Below, in pieces: positions 44,156 to 56,852 of a stretch of DNA of 64,000 nucleotides. The position numbers and the translations under genes were made by a program. A model generated the notes under the pieces. That model ran no database searches. It was not told where the DNA came from and was given only the letters and a program-made list of their open reading frames with translations. Each line of letters starts with the position of its first letter. Position 1 is the stretch's first letter. This stretch comes from Zychaea mexicana (taxonomy: Eukaryota > Mucoromycota > Mucoromycetes > Mucorales > Lichtheimiaceae): contig NW_026516818.1 of assembly GCF_025766255.1 (NCBI RefSeq), positions 1 through 64,000 on the forward strand. Direction: 5' to 3'.

Positions 44156-44960
44156 AGAGAAGGACTTCATGGAAAACAGCATTTCGGGTGTTTTGGCCTT
44201 GCTGACCCGCGATACTTGAGTTCTCGGGATCTAACATGATTCTAATAGATGATGGGGTGCGGACGCGTGACATGGCTACATAGAGTAGACCATGCGTGAA
44301 AGGAGGTTCAGGTAAGTAGAGGCCAACAGTGTTAAAAGTTTGATCCTGTGCCTTATTGAGGGTCATAGTGAATGCCAGGCGAACAGGGAATTGGATGCGT
44401 TTGAAGAGAATGGGGGAGCGTATTTGTGATGGTGTTAAAGTTATGCGAGGGATCAAGACGATGTTGCCGGTATGAGGTCCAGTGGCTATTTCAGCATCAA
44501 GTACATATCGTTGGAGAGAGCGTAACAATCAGTCGTGTCTTATTGCAGAGTCCACTATGGGTGTGCAAGTTCCGCTTGGCACCAACAGCTCGGCACCATC
44601 ACCAATGCAAAGTAAATGTTGCATAGACTGGCCAAGTTCGTTTGCATCATTGGTGTTGGCAGCTTATTGGACGCGTATGTTGGTTTCAAGGCGATGGACG
44701 GTGACACTGGGTCAAATTGATGAACGATTTAGACACTGCTGTACGATTTGCGAGCGCGATGCATTTGGTATCACAGGAAGGACCTATTACCAGGTTTGAT
44801 GTAGATACTTTAACGTAAGTATTACCTCTCAATAGCAAAAGAATGCAAAGTAGAAGAGAGGATACAATGTTGAGTACCTGGCAAAAGTCAACACCAAGGA
44901 CCATAATTTTTCCATCAAATGGAACAACGGCAAGCGCGGGATCGCCATGTCTCATGAGAT
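44154..44960 (-). pseudogene. Helitron Pif1-type helicase remnant
   Basis: The 3' part (44154-44528) reads GNIVLIPRITL, FPVRLAFTMTLNKAQ and HGLLYVAMSRVRTPSSIRIM, which are the last helicase motifs of Helitron Rep-Hel proteins. Further upstream in other frames come the AANTNDANELG...LLCIGDG block and, near 44900, PFDGKIMVLGVDFCQVL (the GGDF-Q motif region). Stops and frameshifts separate them. No HUH Rep domain is left in the window. Confidence 0.8.
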
Positions 44961-45249
44961 TTTGGATACTCTTGTATACGTTGATACTTGTATTGATACT
45001 TGTATCCAGCGTGTTTAAAGCGATGACACTTCTCAGATGATGAAGGATTTGAAGTGAGCTTCATATCGTGTTTATAACGCTTATCCGCTTGAGTCTTTTC
45101 TCGATGCGATACCCGTCTACTCACATAGTCATACATTCATGTAGAATAAACTTTCTTATCTGGAGGAGCCACACACCTCGGCGCGTCATAAACGTGAGAG
45201 AGCAATCTGATTGTATAGATTGAACTGGCTCAAATGCCGTGTTCATTAC

Positions 45250-45258
45250 TCTATATAA
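45250..45258 (+). promoter_or_regulatory. TATA box of the intron-rich transcription unit
   Basis: tctatataac at about 45250 lies roughly 30 bp before a CT-rich stretch (45285-45300) likely to contain the transcription start. Confidence 0.45.
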
Positions 45259-45279
45259 CCGCGCGGCCGCAGCAATCAT

Positions 45280-47207
45280 GCCGCTCCTCTTCCTCCTCGT
45301 CAACGTTTGTAAGCAAAAGCTATTTAATGTGAGTATCATTGGAACGGATTAGAGGATCGAAGAGTGTATGTTTATGGTGGTGAGTGAGCAGAGCGTATGC
45401 AACCGGTTGCGAGTATCTTAAGATCCGTTTATCTCACTTTCTTTCTTTTTTGACACAGACCTTCTTCTCGTCTTAACCTGGTCCATCTCCCCCTCACGTT
45501 GGCTCTAAAAGCACAGATGCAAGAGTAAGTACAATATGGAAAATGTGAAGTGTGACTTGAGGCTTTGCTTGTGGATGTGATATACGAAAGAAGATCTGAA
45601 TTTTGACGTGTCTAAAGAAGTGTATGTACAGCATACAGCCGCTAATGTTATCCTCCTTTCTTCTCTGCTACTACTGTAGGATTCTGACTTTTTGAAATGG
45701 TTGGTTCGGTTTGTTGTTTGCATCCCACCCTTAAACATAAGCAACAACTGTAAGTACGGTAGGGAATGAAATGTGAGGATGAGTTGGAGAGAAGTCGAGT
45801 GTCTGTTGGAGGTGCTGATGCCATGACGTGTCAGGAATAGTTGCATATTAAGAACAGCCTGCTCATGATCTTTCTTCTTTTCATTCTACTTCAGGTTCCG
45901 CCTTATGCTGGTTGGGTTAATTGTGTCCTGCGGACAAGTTACAGATAGTAAGTATAAGCAAAAGGGGACTTGAACATTGGTATGATAGGTGAGTAGGATG
46001 GCATGGGTGTAGGGGATGACGCGTCAAAGGTGTGCAGTGTGTACAGCAGCGTGACGGGAAAGGGCTCCTGACCATGACGTATGCAATATGGCAGTCTCTC
46101 AAAAAAGTTTTCTTTCTCTCCTCCCCTTTCTTCTCTTATTCTTTTTTCAGAATTGGTCATCCCCTTCTTGCTTTTCCTCTCTCTAACTCAAGGCTCTCTT
46201 CCTCCAAGCCAAGGATGTCATAATAGTAAGTATCGCTGTGCTTGTGTTTGTCTTTGTGTGTTTGAAGAACCAGGAAGATGTCTGCCGTGACATGTCAAAA
46301 AGTGTATGCAGCTGCTCATAGATGTTTTCGTTTTTCTAATAGAGGATGGCTCTGCGGTGATCTGTTTGAACTTGGATGGGCTTAGACCCCATCTCTCTCT
46401 GTCTATAACTTTGCTGTAAAACGACAAACAAATTTAAGTATAGGTGGATCCAGCTTGGGATGGAGGAGGATGGTAATGCCGTGTTAAAAAATAAAGATAG
46501 CACAGTGGGTGCAGCCCTCTAATGATCTTTTTTTTTATCCAGCTAGAAGAAGTGTTTCTGTTCTGGCTGCGATTCTCTGCTCTACACTGGCTGGGTGTTC
46601 GGTTCTCCTGTGTCTCATCGTAGAAGTATAGGTAAGTATAGCACGATAGAATCTTGTATGTGTGTGGTTTAACAGTTTCCCATTAACTGTTCATCTCTTT
46701 TGTTTCTCGGAATGGCGATAGGGCACAGACATTTCCATGCTAGTCAAGATTGATGCTCCACTGTCATCCCGCTCCTAGAAGCCGACCTGTCAAGTAGTCT
46801 ATCGGCAGTGGTCAAGATCTATCCATCCATCTGGACGGTGGCGTGTGCTTTTTGCTTTGACTTGGACCTGAGGAAGTCCTTAAAAGCCTCATCTTCTTCT
46901 TTGCGTTCTTTATATATTTTATACCCCCCTCCCCTCCTCCCCTTGCTCTGACCCAGGAAGTCGTTAAAAGCGTCTATTGCGTTTCTTATATAGTTTATCC
47001 ACCTTTTCTCCCCTCCCCTTTGCTTTTCTTCTACAGTTCCTAGTAGCCTCTGTCTCGACCCATCTTCGGATGTTGCATCGTTTCACGCGAACGGCTGTTT
47101 TTTTACTCAGGCAGCCTCCGGGCGTAAGTCCTGCTTCATTTTCAATTTCCCCGAGCCCACGGGTAAAAAGTGCGGCCGAGGTCCCCATGAATTTGGGAAT
47201 GCTTTGC
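45280..47207 (+). ncRNA. Multi-intron transcription unit, probably non-coding
   Basis: At least eight short exons are separated by clear introns. The likely exons are 45459-45524, 45680-45749, 45895-45947, 46151-46225, 46343 to about 46415, 46543-46631, 46722 onward, and 47037-47123. Donors are almost all GTAAGTA and acceptors end a pyrimidine tract with CAG or TAG. The exons have stops in all frames when joined, so no protein is predicted. Introns (about 90-200 bp) share a motif like (A/G)TGACGTGTCAAA and often ACAGCA. Such architecture is typical of snoRNA host genes, but I could not find clear C/D boxes. A decayed protein gene is the alternative. Confidence 0.5.
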
Positions 47208-47209
47208 GT

Positions 47210-50200
47210 AAGTATTTACTTTCTCTTTTTCTGTCTGTGAATTTACATGGATGAGAGTTTCCTTTTTTGGATTTTTCAGCTAACTTTTAAAGATTTTAAT
47301 AATAAAGAAGAAGATACCAATAAAGAAGTACATAATGACGGAATAACGGTATTCTAGTAGTATCGGTTGCTGTGGGTATCTACTATAATGCTGCATATCA
47401 ACATTTTATTTCATTTCATACACAACGGTAGCATACTCGTGCTTATGCTTTCGCTCTTTCTTGGCTCTTTCATAACTTTCCATTCCTAAAACCCCAACAC
47501 CATCACTATTCAACAATACCGTTAAAACTCATCGATTTTGTTATGATGCTTCCGCAGGCCGGCGAGACAGACAACAATATCAATATTCATCCGGCTGATA
47601 TTTATTGTAGTGTATTATTTCCTGTAGATGCTTAGGTGATGTAATACGTGATTCATCGCCATGTCACACATAGATGCTGACCTGCTAAAAGAATAAAACA
47701 AGATTACTACGTACTTCTTGTTCTTCTGTTATGACTAGCCAATGCAATATTATACCATGTGAAAATCAACACGCACTACAGCTATAACGTTTTCTTGTCT
47801 ATTAGCATCAACGACATCTTAGAGACCAACGCAACATCATCAACGCAAGAGAAAATAAAAGTACATACTAGTATGATAACATGTCAGTAACCTTGATGGC
47901 TGAAAAAATTACAGCTTAAAATGACTTTTATATTTTGGAATACACCTGCTAATTTCTGTACACGTGAAAGTTTTGAAAGAGCAAAGCAAAGGAACGACAA
48001 GGGATGGCATGTGTTTTCTTCGGCTACATATTAGTACGCTGGTACTGGTCTAAAGAATCGTATTATTTTCTGTTTATCAGTAGAAATATATCACAGCATA
48101 GCTGTCTTGAGTGTACATATATTTGCTACACCGTGCCTTTGCTCTGATCGAATATGCTAATAGTTCCAAAGAAAAGAGAATCTATAGAGGAGTCTATGTA
48201 TATATTGAACATCTGCTCCTGATTGCCACTGTCAATGTGAGTAGTATCCTCATTTTTGGGTAGGATTACGAATCGACCTGAAGAACCTTACTTGTTGATC
48301 AGATTCAAAGGATATAACAAAAACGAAATGGTATATCAGAATAATAAGCTTGTATATCTGCCCCACAGAGAAAAAAGTGTTCTTTCTATTTTATGTAATC
48401 ATGTAAATCGTATAATTGCCGTGCAGTGCGAGCAGATTGTAGTCTACCTCATTCTGATGCACTTCTGTATCCTTTTCAAACCAAAAAAGGAAAGTTGCGC
48501 ACAGTAGCTAACACGATCATCGAGTACTTTATGGCCTTCTATCAACTCCACTCTTCCATTTTCGTATCATAGTTCGCGGACATGTGAGATAGATGATAAG
48601 CAAGCCGTATTACTGTAGTTTGTAATGCAAGCAAGGCAAAGAAGCGAAGTTATTAATGTCAGCGATACGGCGTCATCGATATATGACAAAAACCAACGTC
48701 ATGAAGGATGCGTTGGTGGCGAATATCAATGAATTGATTTTTTTGATATGATGGAACCGCCTTTCCGTGGATATAGCTGGATGGCGATAGGCTCTCCGTT
48801 CAATGTGGGTTATACGAACTGTATGGTCATTCGGCGATGGACAGCTGAAATTTCTTCATGAGTGGTTACATAGTAGCGTTAAACAATAAACGTGATGAAT
48901 CAATGACCTTCTACGTATGGTCCAGTTCAACATGTAGCTGTTAGTTGAAGTATAACATGGAGTCTGCAGTATCCCCAACCGCCCCCTTCTTCCGTGTCCC
49001 CTTGCAGCAGACAGCAGAAGCTCCGGCTCTTTGCGACAGTCTCGGCAAGCATAATCGCCAGCCCCTCCTTTTTTCATGATTGACCATGGAGAATAAACTA
49101 TCACTTTCTTATATCCCATCTCTTCATCAAGTGTTTCAGCTACTAAGCTATGATAAGTCATAGTGCTCTATAATGAAGTAAACAAGATAGCAGGCCTTCG
49201 TGAAAAAGGAAACCCATTACTAATCCCTATTTGGCCACATTGTAGACAATAAGCGATACTAAAATCCTGTGCAACCCGTAGCACTTTGGACGAGCACTCT
49301 GGATTCGACGCAGCCACCAGCACTGGTACTGCCGCTTTAGTCGCAATAACGAGAGGCTACCAAAGTTGATTATATGCGGTGACCTAGCAGACGTCGCATG
49401 AATAATGAAATCATTGACAGCTACTGCTTATATTGGATGCCATTGCTGTCAGTGGATAATGAAAGCTATATATAACAGTCAGATATACTTCAATTAAAAG
49501 TCATCGTGCTTCGCCCTTGGAGAGAGAAATGATTATCTTTCGTGCGATCAGGGTGTATGACTTATTACACACTATTGTTTGTGTCTACATTTTAGGTTTG
49601 ACATCCGACAGCCACACATACGCACATTTATAATACTATTAAGCGGCTATTGTGTGTGTTCGGGGTTGTGGTCGATTTTGGTTACATACGTTGACAACCA
49701 TGTGGGTTGCCATAAGCAACATCAACAGTAATCAGCCTTTTAATAGTGATACCACTAGACGCCACTAAACGCCATTGAATAATGAATGGCTACTGTCTGA
49801 TAGTATGCGGTGTGTATAGTATATCGAGTAAAATCCATCCTTGTAGATGTGTGTGTATGTATATATAGCCAGAAAAATGAAGAGCCGATCCCGATGTCAC
49901 ACCCCACTCTCTCTCTCTCTCTCTGCTATACATAGCTAGCCTCATACCACACTCAATATGATGCTGCAGCGTATGTACTACCTGTGCATACTACAGCAGT
50001 TAGACTGACGCAAATCAAGAATCCGCCAAAAGAAAGAAAGGATAGTATCTACCGATCCTCTCCCCTCCCCCCTGTAAGATGGAAAGCTTTTTGTTTCCAA
50101 CAGAATTAAGGGGGGGCTGGGTTCCCTTGAGGTGATCTACCTGCCACTTGGTCAAAAAGAAGCAACAGAGTAGTGGAAAGAAAAAACCACGGAGGTTCGG

Positions 50201-50960
50201 AGGGGGTGGGGGCATATTCTTTTTTGGCGGTCGTGTGACGATAGTGTATCGCGTGTCACTTTTTTCTTTTTGTTGTTGCGTGGCAACAAATTGCAACAAC
50301 AATCTACAACAGCATTGTGGAGAAATTAAGGAGTAGAATAGATAGAGCAATTTTGATTTAAATACAAAAAAAGTTCCAATTCTTTTTTTTTGTGTGTGTA
50401 AAATTGAAGAAAAAAGAAGAAAAACAGATCAGCTGTGCATTAAATAAAAGAAAAGAAAGAAAGAATCCCGAACAACAACAACAACAACACCAAGAAAAGA
50501 ACAAGAAAAGAGGCTCTTTCCTCTCTAACAAACAAACAAAGAAAAGGATTACAGGGAAGAAAAAAAGACGAAGAACTGGTATAGAAGAAAAGGGCTGTGT
50601 GTATGTGTGTGTTATGTAAGTGTCAAGTCAAGATCAGAGAGAGAGAGAGTGTGTGTGTGTGTGTGTGTTGATGCGGAAGCGAGAAGGGGAGGGTGCGGGT
50701 GAGAGTTTGTTTTTGATTTTGTGTGTGTGCAAAGAAGTATGTATAGTGAGTGAGTGAGTGAGTGAGTGCTTTTGTTGATAGTGCGTGCGTGCGAGTGTTG
50801 TATAAAAAAGTGTAAAGTGAAATTGAGTTGAATTGCGTGTGTGTAAAAGTGTGTAAAAGTGTGTAAGTGTGTAAGTGTGTCCCCTTCCCTTCTCGGTGCA
50901 ACTCGTTCATTTTTTTTAAATTTTGTACAATATGTATAATGGCTGTTGTTGGCTTGCATT
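47210..50960. other. Gene-poor region
   Basis: No ORF here looks like a gene. The right end (50640-50880) is simple sequence on the plus strand ((GA)n, (GT)n, gtga repeats), which likely forms the 3' region of the HMG-box gene on the minus strand. Confidence 0.45.
50640..50885. repeat. Cluster of microsatellites
   Basis: Contains (GA)n, (GT)n, (GTGA)n and gtgtaaaagt repeats in succession. Confidence 0.8.
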
Positions 50961-50967
50961 TTGTTTT

Positions 50968-53068
50968 TTACTTTGTCCGCCGTCTGGCTTTCTTGTACCG
51001 GTGACCGCTGGTGTCACAGCCGGATTGGCCTTCCGCAGCATGTACCTCGACCACTGCCGCTGTTGTTGTTGCTGCTGCTGCTGCTGCTACTGCATCGTGG
51101 TAGAGCAGTGTCGTCGTGGGCGAGGGCGATGCTAGCGATGATGACGACGATGAAGATGACGATGACGACGAGTGGCGTTTTGGGCAGTATCGGTACTCCG
51201 GGAACGCTTCCTTGTGTGCGAGCTTCTCCTGCTCGGCCAGATCATGCCATGGCTTCTTTTCTTTCTCCGTCAAACGGGCCCAGCGCCGCGATGCACGTCT
51301 GCACAACAACAACAATGTAAGTAAGTATGGGCGAAGGATAACAAGACAGACAGAGTTAAGGAGGGGAAAAAGTGAGAGAGAGAGAGAGAGAGTGAGGGGG
51401 GGGGACTGGATAGTAAGGGCCTGGAAGCCCAAAGCAAAAGAGCGAATCATCATGCTTACTTTGAGATCTCTTCTGCACGTAGCGTCGGGTCTTGAGTTTT
51501 CAATGCCTGGCCATAATGACATCGGAACTAAAAAGAAAGAATAAACAACAACAACAACAACAAGAAAGAAAAAAAAGGGGGTAGAAACATGCCAACAGCA
51601 AGCAGCCCATGTGTACATGGTCTCAGTTAGCGTTGAACACACACAAACAATAACGAAAGAGTAGTAGTGATAGTAGAACTTACGTGGATCCAAGCATTCC
51701 GTGGTCGTTTAATGTGAGCGTTCTTTGTCAGGAACTTTGTGTGATCCAGGCCAGTGGCAGCTTGAGCGGATTGCTTGTTCTGCATCACAAGTGACACGAG
51801 CTGCTCTTCTTGTGCCGCGCGGTGATGCGCATCCGCCGAAGCAGCAGCAAGTGCCTCAGCGGCCATGCGTGTGGCCTCGTCCTGCTCTTCGAGCAAAGCC
51901 TCGTCGTCACTACTACTGCTAGAGCTTGTGTCGTTGGTGGTAGAGGAGGACGAGGACAGGGAGCAAGGTGGCGGGGTGGTGCTACTACTACTACTACTAC
52001 TACTACTACTATTGTTGTTGTTCTCGCTGCTGCTGGTATTGCGCAGAGAGGACAGTCGGAGACAATTCAGAAATGATTCCGCAACTGTCGAGCCCGGGTG
52101 ATGCTGCACAGCAGCAGCAGCAGCAGCGGCAGAAGCGGTGGCCATCGTGGGCGACATTGGCGAATAATCGTCCTTACTGTCTTCTTGTTGTTGTTTTGGT
52201 GCTGCTGTTGCTACTGTTGGTGCTGTTGATGCTAACTGCTCCTGATGATGCTGCGGGGCATACTGCTGGTGATGAGAAAGATGATGAGGGCTGTGTTGCT
52301 GGTGGTAATGTCTGGGCTGAAGCAGCGGTGGCGTCGATGATGTAGTAGTGGTGGCAGTCGTGGTAGTGGTAGTAGTAGATGAAGACGAGGACGATGATCG
52401 GCGCGGAACGGGTATCTGCAGCGAGGGTATCTTGTGGGCAAAAAATTTCCATTTCCGAGGGTATTGCCTCTCCAAAGAAGACGTCGTTGTCGAGGAGGGC
52501 GACCGTCGATCAAATTTTTCTTTCAACGCAGAAAATAGGTGCGGCCGAAACGCTGACTCGTAGTGCCGATGGTTGTCAAGTTGCGGCGTTGGTTCCAGGA
52601 ACGCTGGTGCTTGTGCTGCTGCTTGTGCTTGCACTTGTGTTGCAGGTACTATGGCTTGTTTCTGCATTGCCAACTGCTCATCTCCACATGGTAGGGCTTG
52701 CTCATCTTTTTTGTTGGGCGAAGCTGGCGACGGCGGGCGCATCCCTTTTTGTTGTTGTGATTTTTTTTTGTGTTCAATAGAAAGATAATAACGGATTTTA
52801 TTGTTATTACTATAATTATATTATTCGCATGCTCTCTCTCTCTCTCTCTCTCACTATATCATTGTTATCGTTTTTATTGTTGTTATTGTAAGAAAGATAG
52901 CATACTGGTTGACAGGTCCAGAATTGGAGGCAGTTCCAATGCGGTAGCAGAAGGTGGCGGCGTGGATCCCACTACTACGGACGGACAAGCCGACGATTGT
53001 ACTGGCTGTGGCGCGTCCACAGACGGTGACGACGACGACGACGACGAGGACGAAACAAGTCGCATCAT
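50968..53068 (-). CDS. MATA-type HMG-box transcription factor
   Basis: Four exons (53068-52906, 52744-51684, 51527-51460, 51298-50968) total 1623 bp, 540 residues, in frame. The HMG box spans exons 2-4 (about residues 393-460): IKRPRNAWIH, FRCHYGQALK, EEISKRASRRWARL and KKPWHDLAEQEKLAH. This matches the MATA_HMG class of fungal mating and morphogenesis regulators, which bend DNA at short AT-containing sites in the nucleus. The rest is low complexity: long runs of Ser, Thr, Ala, Gln and His. Mucoralean sex-locus genes sexM/sexP belong to this class, but their usual neighbours (TPT and helicase genes) are not seen, so this is more likely a paralogue. The start is the first of two Met codons. 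Confidence 0.85.
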
Positions 53069-56000
53069 ATTATAATAAGAAAAAGGGGAGAAAGAGTGAA
53101 AAAAATGGGAAGAGGGTGTGAGGGGAAAGAAGAAGAAAAGACAAAGTAAAAGAAAACCAAGAAGAGGAAAGGGGATGTGGGTTTTGGTCCTTTGGGTTTG
53201 GATGTGCGAGTGAAAAAAAAAAAAAAAGAGAGAGAGAGAAAAAGAGGCTCGTAGTGCCAATGAATAATAGTAGATGTGAGAGGAAGGGGAAACAAAAAAA
53301 ATGCGGGTGGCCTGGGGACTCGCGTAAACTGACTTTCAAACACAAGTTGTTTGCACACGCACATAGCACACAACACGTAGAGCGAGCCAGTAGTGTGATT
53401 GATACAATAGGGAAATACATATGGGCTCGCTCTCTCTCTCTCTCTCTATTGCAATCTATTATTGTACTAATAGAGTCTGGTTTATTTTTTTTTCATTGTT
53501 TTTTCTCTTTGCCCGGGTAACCCGCGTCTGACTTGGAAGGTTACCCAGCGATCGCTTGGGTTGATATTGTGTATATTGTCAGGCCCGCTCCATGCGATAG
53601 GCTCTCACATATCATTCCGTTTGTCGGTGTACAACGCATCCCCAACAATGGAACACACCATTCTCTCTCTCTCTCTCTTGTACTTTCTCTCTGTGTCTCT
53701 TTTTACATTCTTCTTACAATACAACAATATAGATCATCCCAGTGCCCACGAAAATACAAGATTAGACTTCCGATTTGCATCTTTCTTTCTTTCTCTCTCA
53801 TCCGCCTCCCGCCCCTCAAAAACCCGGAGTTGACAACTCTCTTTTCCCAGGAGAAAGCGAGAGAGAGAGAAAAAGAGAGAGGGAAGTATACCTGTTTTCT
53901 TGCCATCATCACAAGAATGTTGTGTTGTTCTTTTTGCCACCCTCTCCCCTCTCTCACACCTCCCTCCTTCTTCCTCACACACACACACACACACACACAC
54001 TTGTTTTAATATCACATTCTGTTGACGATGAATGTTTGTGTCAGATGCCGTTTCTATATCAACTCCACAACAACAATCACCATAGCAACCAGCTCAACAA
54101 TAATCCCCACGGCAACCGATCTCCGTAGAAACGGTACCTTGGCAACAAATGTGACATGTGCCATCATTACCAGGCATCATCATCACTAGCCAACTCCAAG
54201 ATACGCGCTTTATGTGAGCCCGCTCATCGGTAAAGAACAATGTCTACATCCCTTTACCTAGTTACTGCTACCTATTAATACTACTTCTTTTTCTTCCCAA
54301 GACCCGCTCGAGGGGGGATTTTTTGGGGAGAAAGGGGAATGTACCTTCCCTTTACTATTGAAAGGAGACAGTTAAGAAAAAATGCGCGCTCAACTTTCAA
54401 CCATCATCATGATGATGAAAAGCGAAGAAGACGGTTGCATGTAACACAACCATTGCTAATGACACAGATTTATTTACTCATAACCGGCACCCCTCTTCCC
54501 TGAATTTTTTTTAGATCGGCTTCACCCAACTACTTTCTTTTCACACAACAATTGTCCTTTTGTTTTCTGTGTGAAATGACATTCTTCTTTCCTTTTTTTC
54601 TGCTATATGGATGTGTGTGATGCGAGAGGTAAAATTAAGTGTGTGTGTGTGTGTGTATGGGACTTTACAAGAAGGAGGGTTTCTGTATATCCCGTTCATA
54701 TCATATATTTCTTACACAATCCAGTGTGCCTTATTTAAACTTAGCCCAATCACAGACAAGCATTTCAGCCATGATCGCTCTTTTGTTGTTTCTTAATCTG
54801 CACGTTGATATCATATTAATGATATATCAAGTTTTACCAACATCAGTCAATGATAGCTCATTTGGTATCACATTCTTGAAATTTTATCCGGTATCTCTCT
54901 TTTTTTTTTGTGTGCTTTTCATATTATATAATGGGCAGTTTATAGTAATTGTTAAAAGCTAATATGTAAAAAGCACATGTATCTTGCATCTCGTCGGACG
55001 GCAGGTAATAATATTAAACCCAGAAAGTCCGAAACGGAACCGCTCTTGAGCATGTCTGTGTGTCGTACACACAACCCACCACCGCCGGAAAGGGGGAAGG
55101 AAGGGGTTGTGAGGTGGGATGTGAGGTTTGAGTTTAGGGCTGAACGGAGAAAGCGGAATTTGATCAGCAAAAAATCCGAGAGATACTTCTCTTATTCTAT
55201 GTATACTGCCACCCGCCTGCTGCTATTGCATTATTGTTATCATCCTGGAAACAAGGGGTGAATTGTACGGGGGAGCCAACACTTTCTGTTCTATTCTTCT
55301 TCTTCTTTGTGATCGCATGTTCGTCGTATATGATAATACTGTACGATTGTCGTGTTGGCGTAAATTCGCTCTACATATTAAGCTTTTTTATTCATCCTTT
55401 GGACTTACTGTGTGCGTTCCGCACAACAACAGCCTTCAACCTTCCTTTTTCCCTTCCGTTCCCTACTACTACCCTTGAAAAAGATGCATTATACCCGTAG
55501 AAACTACCCGCCTGGACATATTATACTGGTAATACTACTTAAGAAACCGTTTTTTGATCACATAACAGTACATACAATAAATCTTACCAAAAAAAGACAT
55601 GTAAGGTTTAAAACGACATGAAAAAAATTTGCATAATGCATCATTACAAGTACGGAAAGACACGCGACGACGACGGTATCGTTTGCTATATATTAAACAA
55701 CGATCACCGGGTATACAATCTGTATACGCACTGGCAGATAGGCAATGGATGCTACAGCAGTAAGGAGTGGTAGCACTTTACTTTTGCGATTGTCACACTG
55801 GTGTTGTTGCATTAACGTTCAGATCCCATATCTAAACGGTGATGACGGATACATAATGACATTAAGAATAGCGATATGTGAGTGTAAAGGTTTACCCTCC
55901 TGATGAAATTGACTTCAAAAAAGGAGGACTTGCTCTCTATTTTCTCCATATATGATGGATGATTGTGGCAAAGAGAAAGTTGAGTGCGCGCAATAATCCA

Positions 56001-56720
56001 CGATTTAAACCAGAAAAAAAAAAGGAGAGAAACCAAGCGCGAATCGTATTGCCCTTACTGGATCATCATCCTCATCGGCATCAGTTCCTGGACATCATTA
56101 GACGAAAAGCACACATATTATCAGGCTAAGGCAAAGGTAAAAAAAGTAAAAACAAACTTTTTTTGTGAACCCCGAGTGAGCGCCATAAAGAAGCAAATTC
56201 GCCAAATATAGAAAATTAGTTAGGGTAAAGAAAAATCCGCTATGCGCAACGGCCAGTTTTTTTTGTGCATTGCCGTTCAAAGTTGCCAAGAAACAATGAC
56301 TCCCACTCTCACTCTCAAAGATACTATATAACTGCAACAACAAAATTCACATCGACAGCAGAGCAGCATACTATAGCCGCACATAAACTGTCTTACACCT
56401 CACAAACAGAATGGATTATAAGTGATCCCCGTTGCAAAACAGAAGCCACAAGTTACACGTTTTATTGTTTACTTTTTACTGCTACGCTGTACAACCTTAA
56501 CTGCAGCATAAAAAACAACAACAACAACAACAACATGGTTGCTTGTCGAATTGAAAATAGCTGAGAGAGAGGGGCGTCATCGCTATTACTAGATCAGGGA
56601 AACGCTCTCCATTGCGCTCGTTCTTTTAAATCTTTATATACATGTGCGCGCACGCATAGTTATATTCATGACGAGTAGTATTCTTCATTTCTAAATTTAC
56701 ATTCTGTTCTCTCTCAGATT
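53069..56720. other. Long intergenic region rich in simple repeats
   Basis: It separates two divergent genes. It contains (CT)n tracts (53425, 53660), (CA)n (53975) and (GT)n (54640). No ORF is supported. The left kilobase is probably promoter and 5' leader of the HMG-box gene. Confidence 0.45.
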
Positions 56721-56722
56721 AA

Positions 56723-56730
56723 ATATAAAA
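56723..56730 (+). promoter_or_regulatory. TATA box of chitin deacetylase gene
   Basis: aaatataaaaag lies about 125 bp before the ATG, followed by CT-rich sequence where transcription probably begins. Confidence 0.5.
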
Positions 56731-56852
56731 AGTCCACCGATTTTTTCATCTCTCCAAATCGCGATTGATACTGTTTCTCTTCTTTTCACATTTTTCACTT
56801 GTCGTCGTGTATTACCTTACCCTGCTTATCACGAAATAGCTACATTATCTAG

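Noticed and set aside
43940..44182. Hydrophobic minus-strand ORF
   Set aside because: Purely a translation of the gagaataggtgat tandem repeat.
5900..46970. Shared 15-mer gaagtcgttaaaagc at about 5905 and 46957
   Set aside because: No similarity extends beyond it; probably chance.
48256..48507. 83-residue ORF
   Set aside because: No domain, promoter or conserved context; kept out as probable chance.
51116..51544. Plus-strand acidic ORF (DDDDDEDDDDD)
   Set aside because: Antisense shadow of Ser-coding repeats in the HMG-box gene.
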